DNA from: Paraburkholderia aromaticivorans
GTDB lineage: Bacteria > Pseudomonadota > Gammaproteobacteria > Burkholderiales > Burkholderiaceae
Length of the DNA stretch: 64,000 nt
NCBI RefSeq assembly: GCF_002278075.1
Contig: NZ_CP022990.1
Location: forward strand, 2,728,001 to 2,792,000
Direction: 5' to 3'
Shown: one piece after another, positions 8,111-17,192 of the stretch
Numbering within the stretch: the stretch's first letter is position 1
Layout: every line of letters begins with the position of its first letter
Made by a program: the position numbers and the translations under genes
Notes under the pieces: generated by a model
Seen by the model: only the letters and a program-made list of their open reading frames with translations
Databases searched by the model: none
What the model was told of the DNA's origin: nothing

Positions 8111-9076
8111 TCAATACGCGCCGCTCACCAGATTCGTCGGCGCACCGCTCACGAAGTTCTCGATGTTGTCCATCAACTGATTCGCCAAACTCTGCTGTGC
8201 CTCATCCGACGCCCATGCCACATGCGGCGTCAGAATCACGTTTGGCCGGCTGGCCGCGCGCAGTAGCGGGTTGTCGTCGGCGGGCGGCTCGCCCGCGGTC
8301 ACGTCGAAACCCGCGCCGCTGATCAGCTCTTCGTCGAGCGCCTGCACGAGCGCGGCTTCATCCACGAGGCCGCCGCGCGCCGTGTTGATGATCAGCGGCC
8401 GGCGCTTCATCGCGCGAAACTCGGGCATGGCGAGCATGTTGCGCGTGTGCGGCGTGAGCGGGCTGTGCACGGTGATGATGTCGCTGCTCGCGAGCACCTC
8501 GTCCCATGGCGTGTAAAGCGGGCCGAGACCTTCGCGGCCCTTGTGCGCGGCGAACATCGGCTGCATGCCGAAGGCTTTGCCCAACTCCGCCACGCGCTGC
8601 CCAAGCACCCCTTCGCCGATGATGCCCAGGCGCGCACCGGCCAGATCGTGGATAGCGTGCGTGAAGAAACAGAATTGCCCGGATTTTTGCCACTCGCCGG
8701 CGAGCACATCGTCGCGATAGGCGACCAGATTGCGCCGCAGCGCGAGGATCAGCGCGAACGTATGCTCGGGCACCGTGTTGATCGCATAGCCGCGAATGTT
8801 GCTCACGGCAATGCCGAGCCGCTGGGCGGCCGCCTTGTCGACGCAGTCCGTGCCGGTCGCGGCCACCGCGACGAGTTTCAGCGCCGGCAATTGCTCCAGC
8901 ACCTCACTTGTCAGCGGCACTTTGTTGGTGATCGCGATCGACGCGCCGGCGAGCCGCTCGAGCAATTGATCCGGAGTGGTGCGCTCGTGCTCGATCAACT
9001 GATGCTCGAAGCGCGGCTCGCGCAGCACGATCTGCGGCGCGAGGGTCGCGCGGTCCAGAAAAACGATCTTATGCAT
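8111..9076 (-). CDS. D-2-hydroxyacid dehydrogenase (hydroxypyruvate/glyoxylate reductase-like)
   Basis: The 321-aa NAD(P)-dependent enzyme has the D-isomer-specific dehydrogenase layout: split catalytic domain, nucleotide motif GIIGEGVLGQRVAELG (the glycine pattern is GEGVLG), the catalytic Arg in INTARGGLVDE, a Glu in DVTAGEPPA and the catalytic His in LTPHVAW. It interconverts a D-2-hydroxyacid and a 2-oxoacid; glycerate/hydroxypyruvate is the best guess from similarity to glycerate dehydrogenase. It is the last gene of the transketolase/TRAP operon, 18 bp after the transketolase stop. Hydroxypyruvate is also a classic ketol donor for transketolase, which would link the two enzymes. Substrate identity is inferred. 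Confidence 0.88.
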   Translation of the reverse strand: MHKIVFLDRATLAPQIVLREPRFEHQLIEHERTTPDQLLERLAGASIAITNKVPLTSEVLEQLPALKLVAVAATGTDCVDKAAAQRLGIAVSNIRGYAINTVPEHTFALILALRRNLVAYRDDVLAGEWQKSGQFCFFTHAIHDLAGARLGIIGEGVLGQRVAELGKAFGMQPMFAAHKGREGLGPLYTPWDEVLASSDIITVHSPLTPHTRNMLAMPEFRAMKRRPLIINTARGGLVDEAALVQALDEELISGAGFDVTAGEPPADDNPLLRAASRPNVILTPHVAWASDEAQQSLANQLMDNIENFVSGAPTNLVSGAY

Positions 9077-9094
9077 GGTTAGGTATCCGATAAT

Positions 9095-11170
9095 TTACAG
9101 ATGCCGCTTCGCTTCAGCGACGATATGCTGCGCGGTGATGCCGAAATGCTCGTACAGCGTCTCCGCCGAGGCGGACGCGCCGAAGCCCGTCATGCCGACA
9201 AAGCCGCCGCGTTCGCCGAGATAGCGGTCCCAGCCGAAACGCAACGCCGCTTCCACGCCGATTCGCACGGTGCCCGAGCCGAGCACCGCGGCGCGATAGG
9301 CGTCGTCCTGTTCGTCGAAAATCTCCCAGCACGGCATGGACACGACTGCTGTCGCAATGCCCTCGTCCTGCAACTGGCGGCGTGCCTGCAAGGTCAGCGC
9401 GACTTCGGAGCCGGTTGCGAGCAGCGTCACGGCGCGCGCTCCGCCTTCGGCCTCGGCCAGCACGTAGGCGCCGCGTTGCGACAACGGTTCGGCGCTATGT
9501 GCGTGGCGCACCAGCGGCAGCGCCTGGCGCGCGAACACCAGCGTGCTCGGCCCGCGCCGATGCCCGAGCGCGAGCGCCCAGCACTCTGCGGCCTCGACGG
9601 CATCGGCGGGACGCAGCACGCGCATGTTCGGCATCGCGCGCAGCGAGGCGAGAATCTCGACGGGCTGATGCGTCGGACCGTTCTTGCCGACGCCGATCGA
9701 ATCGTGACTGAATACGAAGTGCACCGGCAGGCCCATCAGCGCGGCCATGCGCATGGCGGGGCGCTGATAGTCCGAGAACGCCAGATAGGTGACGCTCGTC
9801 GCGATCACGCCGCCATGCGCCGCCATGCCGTTGGCCATCGCGCCCATCAGGTGTTCGCGCACGCCGCAGTGGACGTAGGCGCCGCTGCGGTCGGCGGCGG
9901 TGAAGGCGTGCAACTGGCGCTTATGGCCCGTCGGCGCTTCGAGATCGGCGCAGCCGACCATGCGTTCCGGCAACAGCGGCGCGAGCAGATCGCTGATCTC
10001 GCCCGAGACGGTGATGCCGGGCTGCGGCTCGTCACGCTCCACGGCGCGTTTGCGGTAGTCGTCCAGCACGCCGCGCCAGCCAGGCGGCAGGTGGCCTGAA
10101 AGAACCCGTTCGAACTCGTCCCGCTGTGCGGCTGGCAAGGCGGCGAGACGTTCGTGCCATGCGTAATACTGCCGCTCGCTGCGCCGTCCTGCCGCGCGCC
10201 ATGCGTCGAGAGTCTGCGCGGGTATCTCGAACGGCGCGTGCGGCCAGCCGAGCGCGTCGCGCGCCGCGTCGGCGTCCGCCTGAAACAGCTTGCCGCTATG
10301 GCCGCCGCGCTGTCCCTGCAGACGCGCAATCCCGCGGCCGATCACGGTCCTGCACGCGATCATCGACGGGCGCGGGTCCGCGCGGGCGATCGTCAGCGCG
10401 GCCGACACCGCTTCGAGATCGTGCCCGTCGACTTCGACGACATGCCAGCCGCCCACGCGAAAGCGCGCGCAGACATCCTCGCTGATCGAGAGGGACGTGC
10501 TGCCGTCGTCGGTGATCTGGTTGTCGTCCCAGCAGAGAATCAGCTTGCCCAGTTGCAGATGCCCGGCGAGCGAAATCATCTCCTGGCCAATGCCTTCCTG
10601 CAGACAGCCGTCGCCGACGAACGCATAGGTGTAGTGGTCGACGAGGTCGCTGCCGAATTTCGCCGCGAGATACGTTTCGGCGATGGCCATGCCGAACGCG
10701 TTGGCGATCCCCTGGCCGAGCGGGCCGGTGGTGGCCTCGATACCGTGCGCCGGCTCGAACTCGGGATGGCCGGCGCAATGCGAGCCGAGCTCGCGGAAGG
10801 TCTTGATCTGCTCGAGTCCGATGGCGTCATAGCCGGTCAGATACAACAGCGAATAGAGCAGCAGCGAGCCGTGGCCGTTCGACAGCACGAAGCGGTCGCG
10901 ATCAGGCCAGGTCGGATCGGCGGGATTGAACTTCAGGTGACGGGTGAAGAGCGCGGTGGCGATTTCGGCCATGCCGAGCGGCACGCCCTGGTGGCCTTCG
11001 CCGGCACGCAGAATCGCGTCGATCGAAAGGAAGCGGATCGCGTCGGCCAACGGCAAGGGCGCGGCCTGAGTGACGGCGGGCACGTCGGCGGCGGGCGCCA
11101 TGCGCGGCAACGGCGTGATTGATGCGGGCGAAGCGTTCGGTGCGGCAGACGGGGCTTCGGTGGTGGACAT
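9095..11170 (-). CDS. tkt: Transketolase, full length
   Basis: The 691-aa thiamine diphosphate enzyme shows an N-terminal TPP domain (GHGSLLLYSLLY, GPLGQG, GDGCLQEG followed about 25 residues later by DDNQITDDG), a pyrimidine-binding domain with the catalytic Glu in VHCGVREHLMGAMANG and the loop HDSIGVGKNGPTHQP, and a C-terminal transketolase domain. It transfers a two-carbon ketol unit from ketose to aldose. The first about 35 residues are Ala/Pro-rich and variable, so a later Met is possible. It sits inside a catabolic operon together with a separate split transketolase, which is unusual for a housekeeping copy and suggests a dedicated, perhaps non-canonical, ketol donor or acceptor. Confidence 0.93.
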   Translation of the reverse strand: MSTTEAPSAAPNASPASITPLPRMAPAADVPAVTQAAPLPLADAIRFLSIDAILRAGEGHQGVPLGMAEIATALFTRHLKFNPADPTWPDRDRFVLSNGHGSLLLYSLLYLTGYDAIGLEQIKTFRELGSHCAGHPEFEPAHGIEATTGPLGQGIANAFGMAIAETYLAAKFGSDLVDHYTYAFVGDGCLQEGIGQEMISLAGHLQLGKLILCWDDNQITDDGSTSLSISEDVCARFRVGGWHVVEVDGHDLEAVSAALTIARADPRPSMIACRTVIGRGIARLQGQRGGHSGKLFQADADAARDALGWPHAPFEIPAQTLDAWRAAGRRSERQYYAWHERLAALPAAQRDEFERVLSGHLPPGWRGVLDDYRKRAVERDEPQPGITVSGEISDLLAPLLPERMVGCADLEAPTGHKRQLHAFTAADRSGAYVHCGVREHLMGAMANGMAAHGGVIATSVTYLAFSDYQRPAMRMAALMGLPVHFVFSHDSIGVGKNGPTHQPVEILASLRAMPNMRVLRPADAVEAAECWALALGHRRGPSTLVFARQALPLVRHAHSAEPLSQRGAYVLAEAEGGARAVTLLATGSEVALTLQARRQLQDEGIATAVVSMPCWEIFDEQDDAYRAAVLGSGTVRIGVEAALRFGWDRYLGERGGFVGMTGFGASASAETLYEHFGITAQHIVAEAKRHL

Positions 11171-11305
11171 GGCAAAAGGCTCCTCTACGCCGCTGCGTCA
11201 TGCGCAGCGGGCGGCAATAGACAAATCTGACGAACCGGCCCGACGTTGCGGGCGGAAGGACATCGCGCGAGGCGGCGCATGCCTCGCGCTTCACGGATCA
11301 ACGGC

Positions 11306-13165
11306 TCAATGCAGGAAGCCCGTCGAAATCCACGGTACGGCGGCCACGATGATCAGGCCGACCATCAACGCGGCGATGTAGCCGAGAATCGGCTTCATGC
11401 CTTCGTCGGGATGGATGCGGCTCACCGCGCACGCGGAGTAGTAGCCCACGCCGAACGGCGGCGCGAAGAGGCCCACACCCATCGAGAGGATCACGACCAT
11501 CGCGTAATGCACGTCGTGGATATGCATGGCGCGCGCGATCGGGAACATCAGCGGGCCGAACAGCACGATGGCCGGAATGCCTTCGAGCACGCTGCCGAGA
11601 ATCACGAACACGCAGATCGAGGCCGCCATGAACATTGCCGCACCGCCCGGCAAGGCGCCCAGGGTCTGCGCGAGCTGGCCCGAGAAGCCGGATTGCGTCA
11701 ACGCCCACGCCATCGCGGTGGCCGAGCCGATGATCAGCAGGATCGCGCCTGACAATGTGGCCGTGTCGATCAGCATCGGCTTCAGGCGTTTCCACTCGAA
11801 ACGGCGATAGATCAGCAGGCCGGCCAGCACCGCATACGCAATGCCGATGGTGGAGACTTCGGTCGCCGTCGCGATGCCTTCGACCACCGCCGCGCGAATC
11901 ACGAACGGCAGGGCGAGCGCCGGAAACGCGATCACCAGTTTGCGCAGAATCTCGCCGCGCGTTGCACGTTTGACGTTCGACATGTCCTCGCGCCGATAAC
12001 GCCACTGCACGACGATGCACAGCGTAATCGCCAGCACGATGCCCGGCAGCATGCCGCCCGTGAAGAGCGCCGAGATCGACACGCCGGTCACCGAGCCGAG
12101 CGTGATCAGCACGAGGCTCGGCGGAATCGTTTCGGTCTGCGCGCCGGTCGCGGCGAGCAGCGCGACCAGGTCGCCCGGTTTCGCCCCACGCGCTTTCATC
12201 TCCGGAAACAGCACCGGAGCGACCGCCGCCATGTCGGCGGCTTTCGATCCCGAGATGCCGGACACCAGATACATGGCGCCGACCAGCACGTACGAAAGGC
12301 CGCCGCGAACGTGACCCAGCAGGCTCGCGAGAAACGCGATCATTGCCGCGGCCATGCCGGTCATTTCGATCAACTGGCCGAGGAACACGAAGAGCGGCAC
12401 GGACAGCAGGATCAGATGCGACATGCCTTCGTCCATCCGGCCGACCACCACCGGCATCGGTGTGTTCGTGGTCAGCGCGAGATAGCCGAAGGTCGCGAGT
12501 CCGAACGAGAACGCGATGGGCACGCCGCTCAGCACGCCGAGCGCCACGAGGCCGACGAAGAAGATCAGCAGGTTCACATTGCCGAGCTCACGCAGCACCG
12601 GCCCGAGCGCGATGAAGGCGCCGACCAGCGCGCCGACTGTTGCGAGCGCACCCAGTACGAGACGCCAGTCGCCGAGGCGCGCGAGCCGCACCACGGCGAC
12701 CAGCAGCATCAGCGCCGAGCCGATCGGCAGCGCGGCGGCGCGCCACGAATTCGACAGTTCGAGCGCGGGGGTGGTGATGAACGACTCGTCCTGCGCGAAG
12801 CTGATCGCCGGGCCGATCACCATCGCGAGAAACGCGATGGGCGCGGCGATCGCCACCACGTCGAGAAACGCGCGCACACCCGGCGGCGCCATTCCGACCA
12901 GCGCCGTCATGCGCATATGCTCGCCGCGCCGCAACGCGATCACGGCGCCGAGCATGGCGAGCCAGAGGAACAGCATGGAGGCGAGCTCGTCGGACCAGAC
13001 GAGCGGCGCGTGCAGGATATAGCGGCTCGCCACGCCGGCCAGCAGCACGACGATTTCCGCCAGCACGAGCAAGGCGGCGGGAATTTCCACCAGGTGCCCG
13101 AGCGCTGAATCGAGCGCACAGGCGAAGCGGTGCTGCCGCTCGTGCGAATAAGAGATCGAGATCAT
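11306..13165 (-). CDS. dctQM: TRAP transporter fused permease (DctQM)
   Basis: The 619-aa membrane protein fuses the small DctQ subunit (about residues 1-190; four helices, with the family stretch RYILHAPLVWSDELASMLF) to the large DctM subunit (about 195-619; many helices, with GLATFGYLAL, PLFVFLGQLIEMTG, GISGSKAADMAAVAP and the C-terminal PPFGVGYY). DctM drives secondary, ion-coupled import of carboxylated substrates delivered by DctP. The start MISISYS lies 4 bp after the dctP stop; upstream open frame is not homologous. The next gene (transketolase) begins about 135 bp downstream. Import of a sugar acid or similar organic acid is expected. Confidence 0.93.
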   Translation of the reverse strand: MISISYSHERQHRFACALDSALGHLVEIPAALLVLAEIVVLLAGVASRYILHAPLVWSDELASMLFLWLAMLGAVIALRRGEHMRMTALVGMAPPGVRAFLDVVAIAAPIAFLAMVIGPAISFAQDESFITTPALELSNSWRAAALPIGSALMLLVAVVRLARLGDWRLVLGALATVGALVGAFIALGPVLRELGNVNLLIFFVGLVALGVLSGVPIAFSFGLATFGYLALTTNTPMPVVVGRMDEGMSHLILLSVPLFVFLGQLIEMTGMAAAMIAFLASLLGHVRGGLSYVLVGAMYLVSGISGSKAADMAAVAPVLFPEMKARGAKPGDLVALLAATGAQTETIPPSLVLITLGSVTGVSISALFTGGMLPGIVLAITLCIVVQWRYRREDMSNVKRATRGEILRKLVIAFPALALPFVIRAAVVEGIATATEVSTIGIAYAVLAGLLIYRRFEWKRLKPMLIDTATLSGAILLIIGSATAMAWALTQSGFSGQLAQTLGALPGGAAMFMAASICVFVILGSVLEGIPAIVLFGPLMFPIARAMHIHDVHYAMVVILSMGVGLFAPPFGVGYYSACAVSRIHPDEGMKPILGYIAALMVGLIIVAAVPWISTGFLH

Positions 13166-13169
13166 CGCA

Positions 13170-14213
13170 TCACCCCAGTTTTCCGACGGACTTCTCCAGC
13201 AGACCCCAGGCTTCGTCGCCGTATTTGCTCTTCCAGTCGTGGTAGAAGCTCGTCTTGGCCAGCGCGCCGCGGAATGCCTCGCGATCCACGTCGATGAAGG
13301 CAATGCCCTTGGTTTTCAGATCGTCGCGCAACGAGCTGCTCAGCTTCGCGATGTCCGCGCGTTGCAGCATCGCGGCCTTTTCGAATTCGCGCGTGACGAT
13401 GGCGCGGATATCCGCGGGCAGCCGTTCCCACGCGGCGCGGTTGCCGAGAATCCAGTAGCCGTCCCACACATGCGAGGTGAGGCTGATGTACTTCTGCACT
13501 TCGTAGAGCTTGGCCGTGGCGATGATCGGCAGCGGATTTTCCTGGCCTTCCACCACGCCCGTTTGCAAGGCCGAATACAGCTCGTTGAAGTTGATCGGCG
13601 CGGGGCCCGCGTCGAGCGCCTTGAATAGCGACGTCAGCATCGGCGCTTGCGGCACGCGGATCTTGAAGCCTTTCAGGTCGGCCGGCGTGCGCAACGCGCG
13701 GGTGGACGAACTGATTTGCCGGAAGCCGTTGTCCCACACCTTGCTGACCGACACGATGCCGGATTTGGCGATCTGCGCGCGGATGTAATTGCCGAGCTCG
13801 CCGTCCATGGCTTTCCACACGGCGTCGTAGTCCTTGAACGCGAAACCGGTGTTGACGATGCCCGCGGCCGGCGTGAGCGTCGCGAGAATCGACGAGGCCT
13901 GGTTGAAGAACTCCACGCCGCCGTTGCGCACCTGCGAGAGCAGGTCTGTGTCGGAGCCCAACTGGTTCTGCGGGAACAGCTTGATGTCGAGGCGGCCGTT
14001 GGTCGCTTCGCGAATGTGGTTGATGGCTTCCTGGGCGCGGATATTCACCGGGTGAGTCGGATCCTGGCCGGTGGCGAGCTTGTACGAAAACTCGGGCGCC
14101 GCCATGGCGCGCCGCGAGATGCTCCACAAAGGCACCGCTGCGGACAAGGTGGCGCCGGCTTTCAGAAAAGTGCGGCGGCTGATGCCCTGCGGGGCGTTCG
14201 AACGGGTAGTCAT
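13170..14213 (-). CDS. dctP: TRAP transporter substrate-binding protein (DctP)
   Basis: The 347-aa periplasmic protein starts with a twin-arginine signal (GISRRTFLKAG, then an Ala-rich hydrophobic core, cleavage after AMA near residue 39). The mature part has the DctP features QNQLGSDTDLLSQVRNGGVEF and FKIRVPQAPM; R186 in the IRVP block is the conserved arginine that clamps the ligand carboxylate in this family. This supports a carboxylated ligand. GGAGGAAG lies just before the ATG at 14213, so I prefer it over the in-frame ATG at 14228. It forms the importer with the fused DctQM gene 4 bp downstream. Confidence 0.93.
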   Translation of the reverse strand: MTTRSNAPQGISRRTFLKAGATLSAAVPLWSISRRAMAAPEFSYKLATGQDPTHPVNIRAQEAINHIREATNGRLDIKLFPQNQLGSDTDLLSQVRNGGVEFFNQASSILATLTPAAGIVNTGFAFKDYDAVWKAMDGELGNYIRAQIAKSGIVSVSKVWDNGFRQISSSTRALRTPADLKGFKIRVPQAPMLTSLFKALDAGPAPINFNELYSALQTGVVEGQENPLPIIATAKLYEVQKYISLTSHVWDGYWILGNRAAWERLPADIRAIVTREFEKAAMLQRADIAKLSSSLRDDLKTKGIAFIDVDREAFRGALAKTSFYHDWKSKYGDEAWGLLEKSVGKLG

Positions 14214-14369
14214 GGTGTCTTCCTCCAATATGGCGTGTCGTTATGGTTATGCTGGAATCTCGAGCGCGGCGGCCGCACGTGTTATGCGCCGCGCCCGTTT
14301 GCCTGGTACTGCTCGGTCTCCATCGCCGCCGCCGGCCTTCTGCCAGACGGCCCGTCCTGCCGGAGCCGA

Positions 14370-15134
14370 TCAGCCGTGAATCAGCATGCCGCCGTTCACG
14401 TCGATCACCGCGCCGGTGATATACGACGACAGGTCCGACGCGAGGAACAGGAATGCGCCGGCCACGTCGTCGGGCACGCCGAGACGATTCAGCGGAATGC
14501 CCGCGAGAATCTCGACGCGCTTGTCGTCGCTGATCTTGCCGGCGTTGATGTCGGTCTGAATCAGGCCCGGTGTCACGCAGTTCACGCGAATGCCGTCGTT
14601 GCCGAGTTCGCGCGCCATCGCTTTCGCCAGGCCGAGCACGCCGGCTTTGGCCGCCGAATAATGCGGGCCGCCGAGAATCCCGCCGCCGCGCTGCGCCGAC
14701 ACCGACGACATGCAGCCGATCGAGCCGCTCTTCTGCTTCTTCATTTGCGGCACGACCGCTTGCGACAGATACAGCACGCCGCGCAGGTTGACGTCCAGAA
14801 TGCGGTCCCAGCTTTGCGGGTCGATATCGAGCAGCTTGGCCGCCTGGGTGATGCCGGCGTTATTGATCAGGATATCGATCGAACCGAAATCGGCCACGGT
14901 ACGTTCAACAGCGGCCTGACAGGCAGCGCGGTCGGTGACATTGCACACATAGCCGCGATGCTCCGGGCCGATCGAAGCGGCGGCTTCTACGGCGGCTTTT
15001 TCGTCGAGATCGAAAATGGCGATGCGCGCGCCATGAGCGGCGAATTTGCGCGCGGTCGCCATACCGATGCCGCGCGGCGAGGCGCCGCCGGAAATGACGG
15101 CGACCTTGCCGTCGAGAAGACGTGACTCTGACAT
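14370..15134 (-). CDS. SDR family oxidoreductase (sugar/sugar-acid dehydrogenase-like)
   Basis: The 254-aa classical SDR has SGGASPRGIG (nucleotide motif, about residues 15-24), an acidic residue in IFDLDE after strand two that predicts NAD preference, NNAG near 90, catalytic Ser in MSSVSAQ and YSAAK. CAGGAGAT precedes the ATG at 15134. It lies between the split transketolase genes and the TRAP importer, so it probably oxidises the imported compound or reduces a transketolase product. The closest functional analogues are polyol and sugar-acid dehydrogenases, but the specific reaction cannot be assigned. Confidence 0.9.
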   Translation of the reverse strand: MSESRLLDGKVAVISGGASPRGIGMATARKFAAHGARIAIFDLDEKAAVEAAASIGPEHRGYVCNVTDRAACQAAVERTVADFGSIDILINNAGITQAAKLLDIDPQSWDRILDVNLRGVLYLSQAVVPQMKKQKSGSIGCMSSVSAQRGGGILGGPHYSAAKAGVLGLAKAMARELGNDGIRVNCVTPGLIQTDINAGKISDDKRVEILAGIPLNRLGVPDDVAGAFLFLASDLSSYITGAVIDVNGGMLIHG

Positions 15135-15216
15135 GATGCGGATCTCCTGAAAGTAATGCTTATGGTTTGCTGCGTCGTTGGCTAACGGTGACTGCGCCTG
15201 CCGGCCCTGGCCGGGT

Positions 15217-16215
15217 CTAGCGCAGCCAGCCTTTGATGGTGTCGCACATCGCTTCGGTGGAAATGCCGTAGCGCTCGTGCAGCGTCGGCAGCGCGCCGGC
15301 GTCGAGAAACGCGTCGGGCAGGCCAATCTGACGGAAGGGCGGCGTGACGCCGTTGGTCAGCAGCACGGTGGCCACCGCCTCGCCGAGCCCGCCGATCACC
15401 GTGTGGTTCTCCGCGACGATCACGAGGCGCCCCGGCCGGCGCGCTTCGCGCAGCAGCGTGACGGCGTCGAGCGGCTTGATGGTCGGCACGTGCAGCACGC
15501 CCACGTCGATGCGGTCGGCGGCGAGCGCCTTGGCCGTTTCGAGCGCACGCATCGTCATGATCCCGGACGAGATGATCAGCACCTCGGTGCCGTCGCGCAG
15601 CAGCTTCGCCTTGCCGAGTTCGAACTGATAGTCGTATTCGTCGAGCACGACCGGCACGTTGCCGCGCAGCAGCCGCGCATACACCGGGCCGCGATGGTCG
15701 GCGATCGCCGGCACCATCTGTTCGATTTCGAGCGCGTCGCACGGGTCGATCACCGTCAGGTTCGGCATCGCGCGGAACAGAGCAAGGTCTTCGGCCGCCT
15801 GGTGGCTCGGACCGTAGCCGGTCGTGAGGCCGGGCAGCGCGCACACGATCTTGACGTCGAGGTTGTCCTCGGCGATGGCCTGGTGGATGAAGTCGTAAGC
15901 GCGGCGCGCGGCGAACACCGCATAGGTGGTGACGAACGGTTGCGCGCCTTCGTGCGCCATGCCGGCCGCGGCGCCCATCAGCAACTGCTCGGCCATGCCC
16001 ATCTGATAGTAGCGCTCGGGGTATTCCTTCGCGAACAGATGCAGGTCGGTGTATTTGCCGAGGTCGGCGGTCATGCCGACCACCTCGGGCCGGTTGCGCG
16101 CGAGTTCCACCAGCGCGTGGCCGAACGGCGCGGAGCGGGTGATCTGGCCTTCACCGGCGATCGAGGCGATCATCGCCGACGTTTTCAGGCGCGGTTTCGG
16201 GGCGGCGGCGCTCAT
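15217..16215 (-). CDS. Transketolase, C-terminal (beta) subunit
   Basis: The 332-aa subunit carries the pyrimidine-binding domain and C-terminal domain of a split transketolase. It has FGHALVELARNRPEVVGMTADLGKYTD, the catalytic-Glu block YYQMGMAEQLLMGAAAGMAHEG, and GLTTGYGPSHQAAEDLALFR. In this family the glutamate of MAEQ activates the thiamine. Its ATG at 16215 overlaps the TGA of the alpha subunit gene (16214-16212) as ATGA, which suggests coupled, equimolar synthesis. Similar split enzymes serve special pathways such as apulose-4-phosphate or sulfo-sugar cleavage; the substrate here is unknown. Confidence 0.91.
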   Translation of the reverse strand: MSAAAPKPRLKTSAMIASIAGEGQITRSAPFGHALVELARNRPEVVGMTADLGKYTDLHLFAKEYPERYYQMGMAEQLLMGAAAGMAHEGAQPFVTTYAVFAARRAYDFIHQAIAEDNLDVKIVCALPGLTTGYGPSHQAAEDLALFRAMPNLTVIDPCDALEIEQMVPAIADHRGPVYARLLRGNVPVVLDEYDYQFELGKAKLLRDGTEVLIISSGIMTMRALETAKALAADRIDVGVLHVPTIKPLDAVTLLREARRPGRLVIVAENHTVIGGLGEAVATVLLTNGVTPPFRQIGLPDAFLDAGALPTLHERYGISTEAMCDTIKGWLR

Positions 16216-17072
16216 ACGGTTCTCCCGCCTTCGAGCGCCTGCAGCGCGAGTTGCCACTCGTGCGCGTCGACGCGGATAAAGTGGTTCTTCTCGCGTGCTT
16301 CGAGGAACGGCACGCCGTACCCCATGCGCGTATCGCAGACGATGATGCGCGGCTGCGCTTCAGGATGGGCGCGGGCCGCATCGAACGCGGCGACCACCGC
16401 CGCGAGATCGTTGCCGTCCACGCGCTGCACGAACCAGCCGAACGCCTGCAGTTTTTCGACCAGCGGCTCGAACGCCATGACCGCTGAAGACGGCCCGTCG
16501 GCCTGCTGGTTGTTGACGTCGACCATCGCGATCAGGTTGTCGAGTTTCCAGTGCGCGGCGGACATCAGTCCTTCCCACACCGCGCCTTCGTCGAGTTCGC
16601 CGTCGGAGAACAGCGTGTAGACGGTGGCGTCCGAACCCTTGCGCTTCAGACCCAGGCAGCGGCCGACCGCGATCGTCAGCCCCTGGCCGAGCGAGCCGCC
16701 GGACATTTCCATGCCGGGCGTGTAGCTCGCCATGCCGGACATCGGCAGGCGGCTGTCGTCGCTGCCGTAGGTCTCCAGTTCTTCGTCGGCGATGATGCCG
16801 GCTTCGATTAGCGCCGCGTACAGCGCGATCGCGTAATGGCCGTTGGAGAGCAGGAAGCGGTCGCGGCCTTCCCAATCGGGATCGTCGGCGCGATAACGCA
16901 TGGCGCGGAAGTAGGCGACCGCCAGCACGTCGGCGATGTCGAGCGCCTGGCCGATATAGCCTTGCCCTTGCACCTCGCCCATGCGCAGCGCGTTGCGGCG
17001 GATCTGGTAGGCGTGCTCCGCGAGTTGCGGATACGGCGCGGTTTCGCTTGTGTTCACTGTTGTCGTCTCCAT
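16212..17072 (-). CDS. Transketolase, N-terminal (alpha) subunit
   Basis: The 286-aa subunit carries the TPP diphosphate-binding domain: GQGYIGQALDIADVLAVAYF, NGHYAIALYAAL, SGGSLGQGLTIAVG and the metal/TPP motif SDGELDEG followed about 25 residues later by VNNQQADG. The usual first residue of the motif is Gly (GDG); here it is Ser. I start at METTTVN (17072); the frame is open further upstream but without similarity and would run over the promoter. It is the first gene of the seven-gene leftward operon and is divergent from a LysR gene, with a perfect palindrome between them. Confidence 0.9.
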   Translation of the reverse strand: METTTVNTSETAPYPQLAEHAYQIRRNALRMGEVQGQGYIGQALDIADVLAVAYFRAMRYRADDPDWEGRDRFLLSNGHYAIALYAALIEAGIIADEELETYGSDDSRLPMSGMASYTPGMEMSGGSLGQGLTIAVGRCLGLKRKGSDATVYTLFSDGELDEGAVWEGLMSAAHWKLDNLIAMVDVNNQQADGPSSAVMAFEPLVEKLQAFGWFVQRVDGNDLAAVVAAFDAARAHPEAQPRIIVCDTRMGYGVPFLEAREKNHFIRVDAHEWQLALQALEGGRTV

Positions 17073-17166
17073 AGGTCTTTTGTGTGCCGCATCGACGCCG
17101 CAGCCAGTGATGACAAGCGTAATCGCCTCCCCAGCAACGCTCAAACGAATTAAGATGGCCGATAGA

Positions 17167-17179
17167 TGAATTGAATTCA
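17167..17179. promoter_or_regulatory. Candidate LysR box upstream of transketolase/TRAP operon
   Basis: TGAATT-G-AATTCA is a perfect 13-bp palindrome with exact T-N11-A geometry, the LysR-type core. It lies 95 bp upstream of the first operon gene and just before the LysR start, so the regulator could control both directions. Confidence 0.6.
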
Positions 17180-17192
17180 CGTGGATGCTGCC

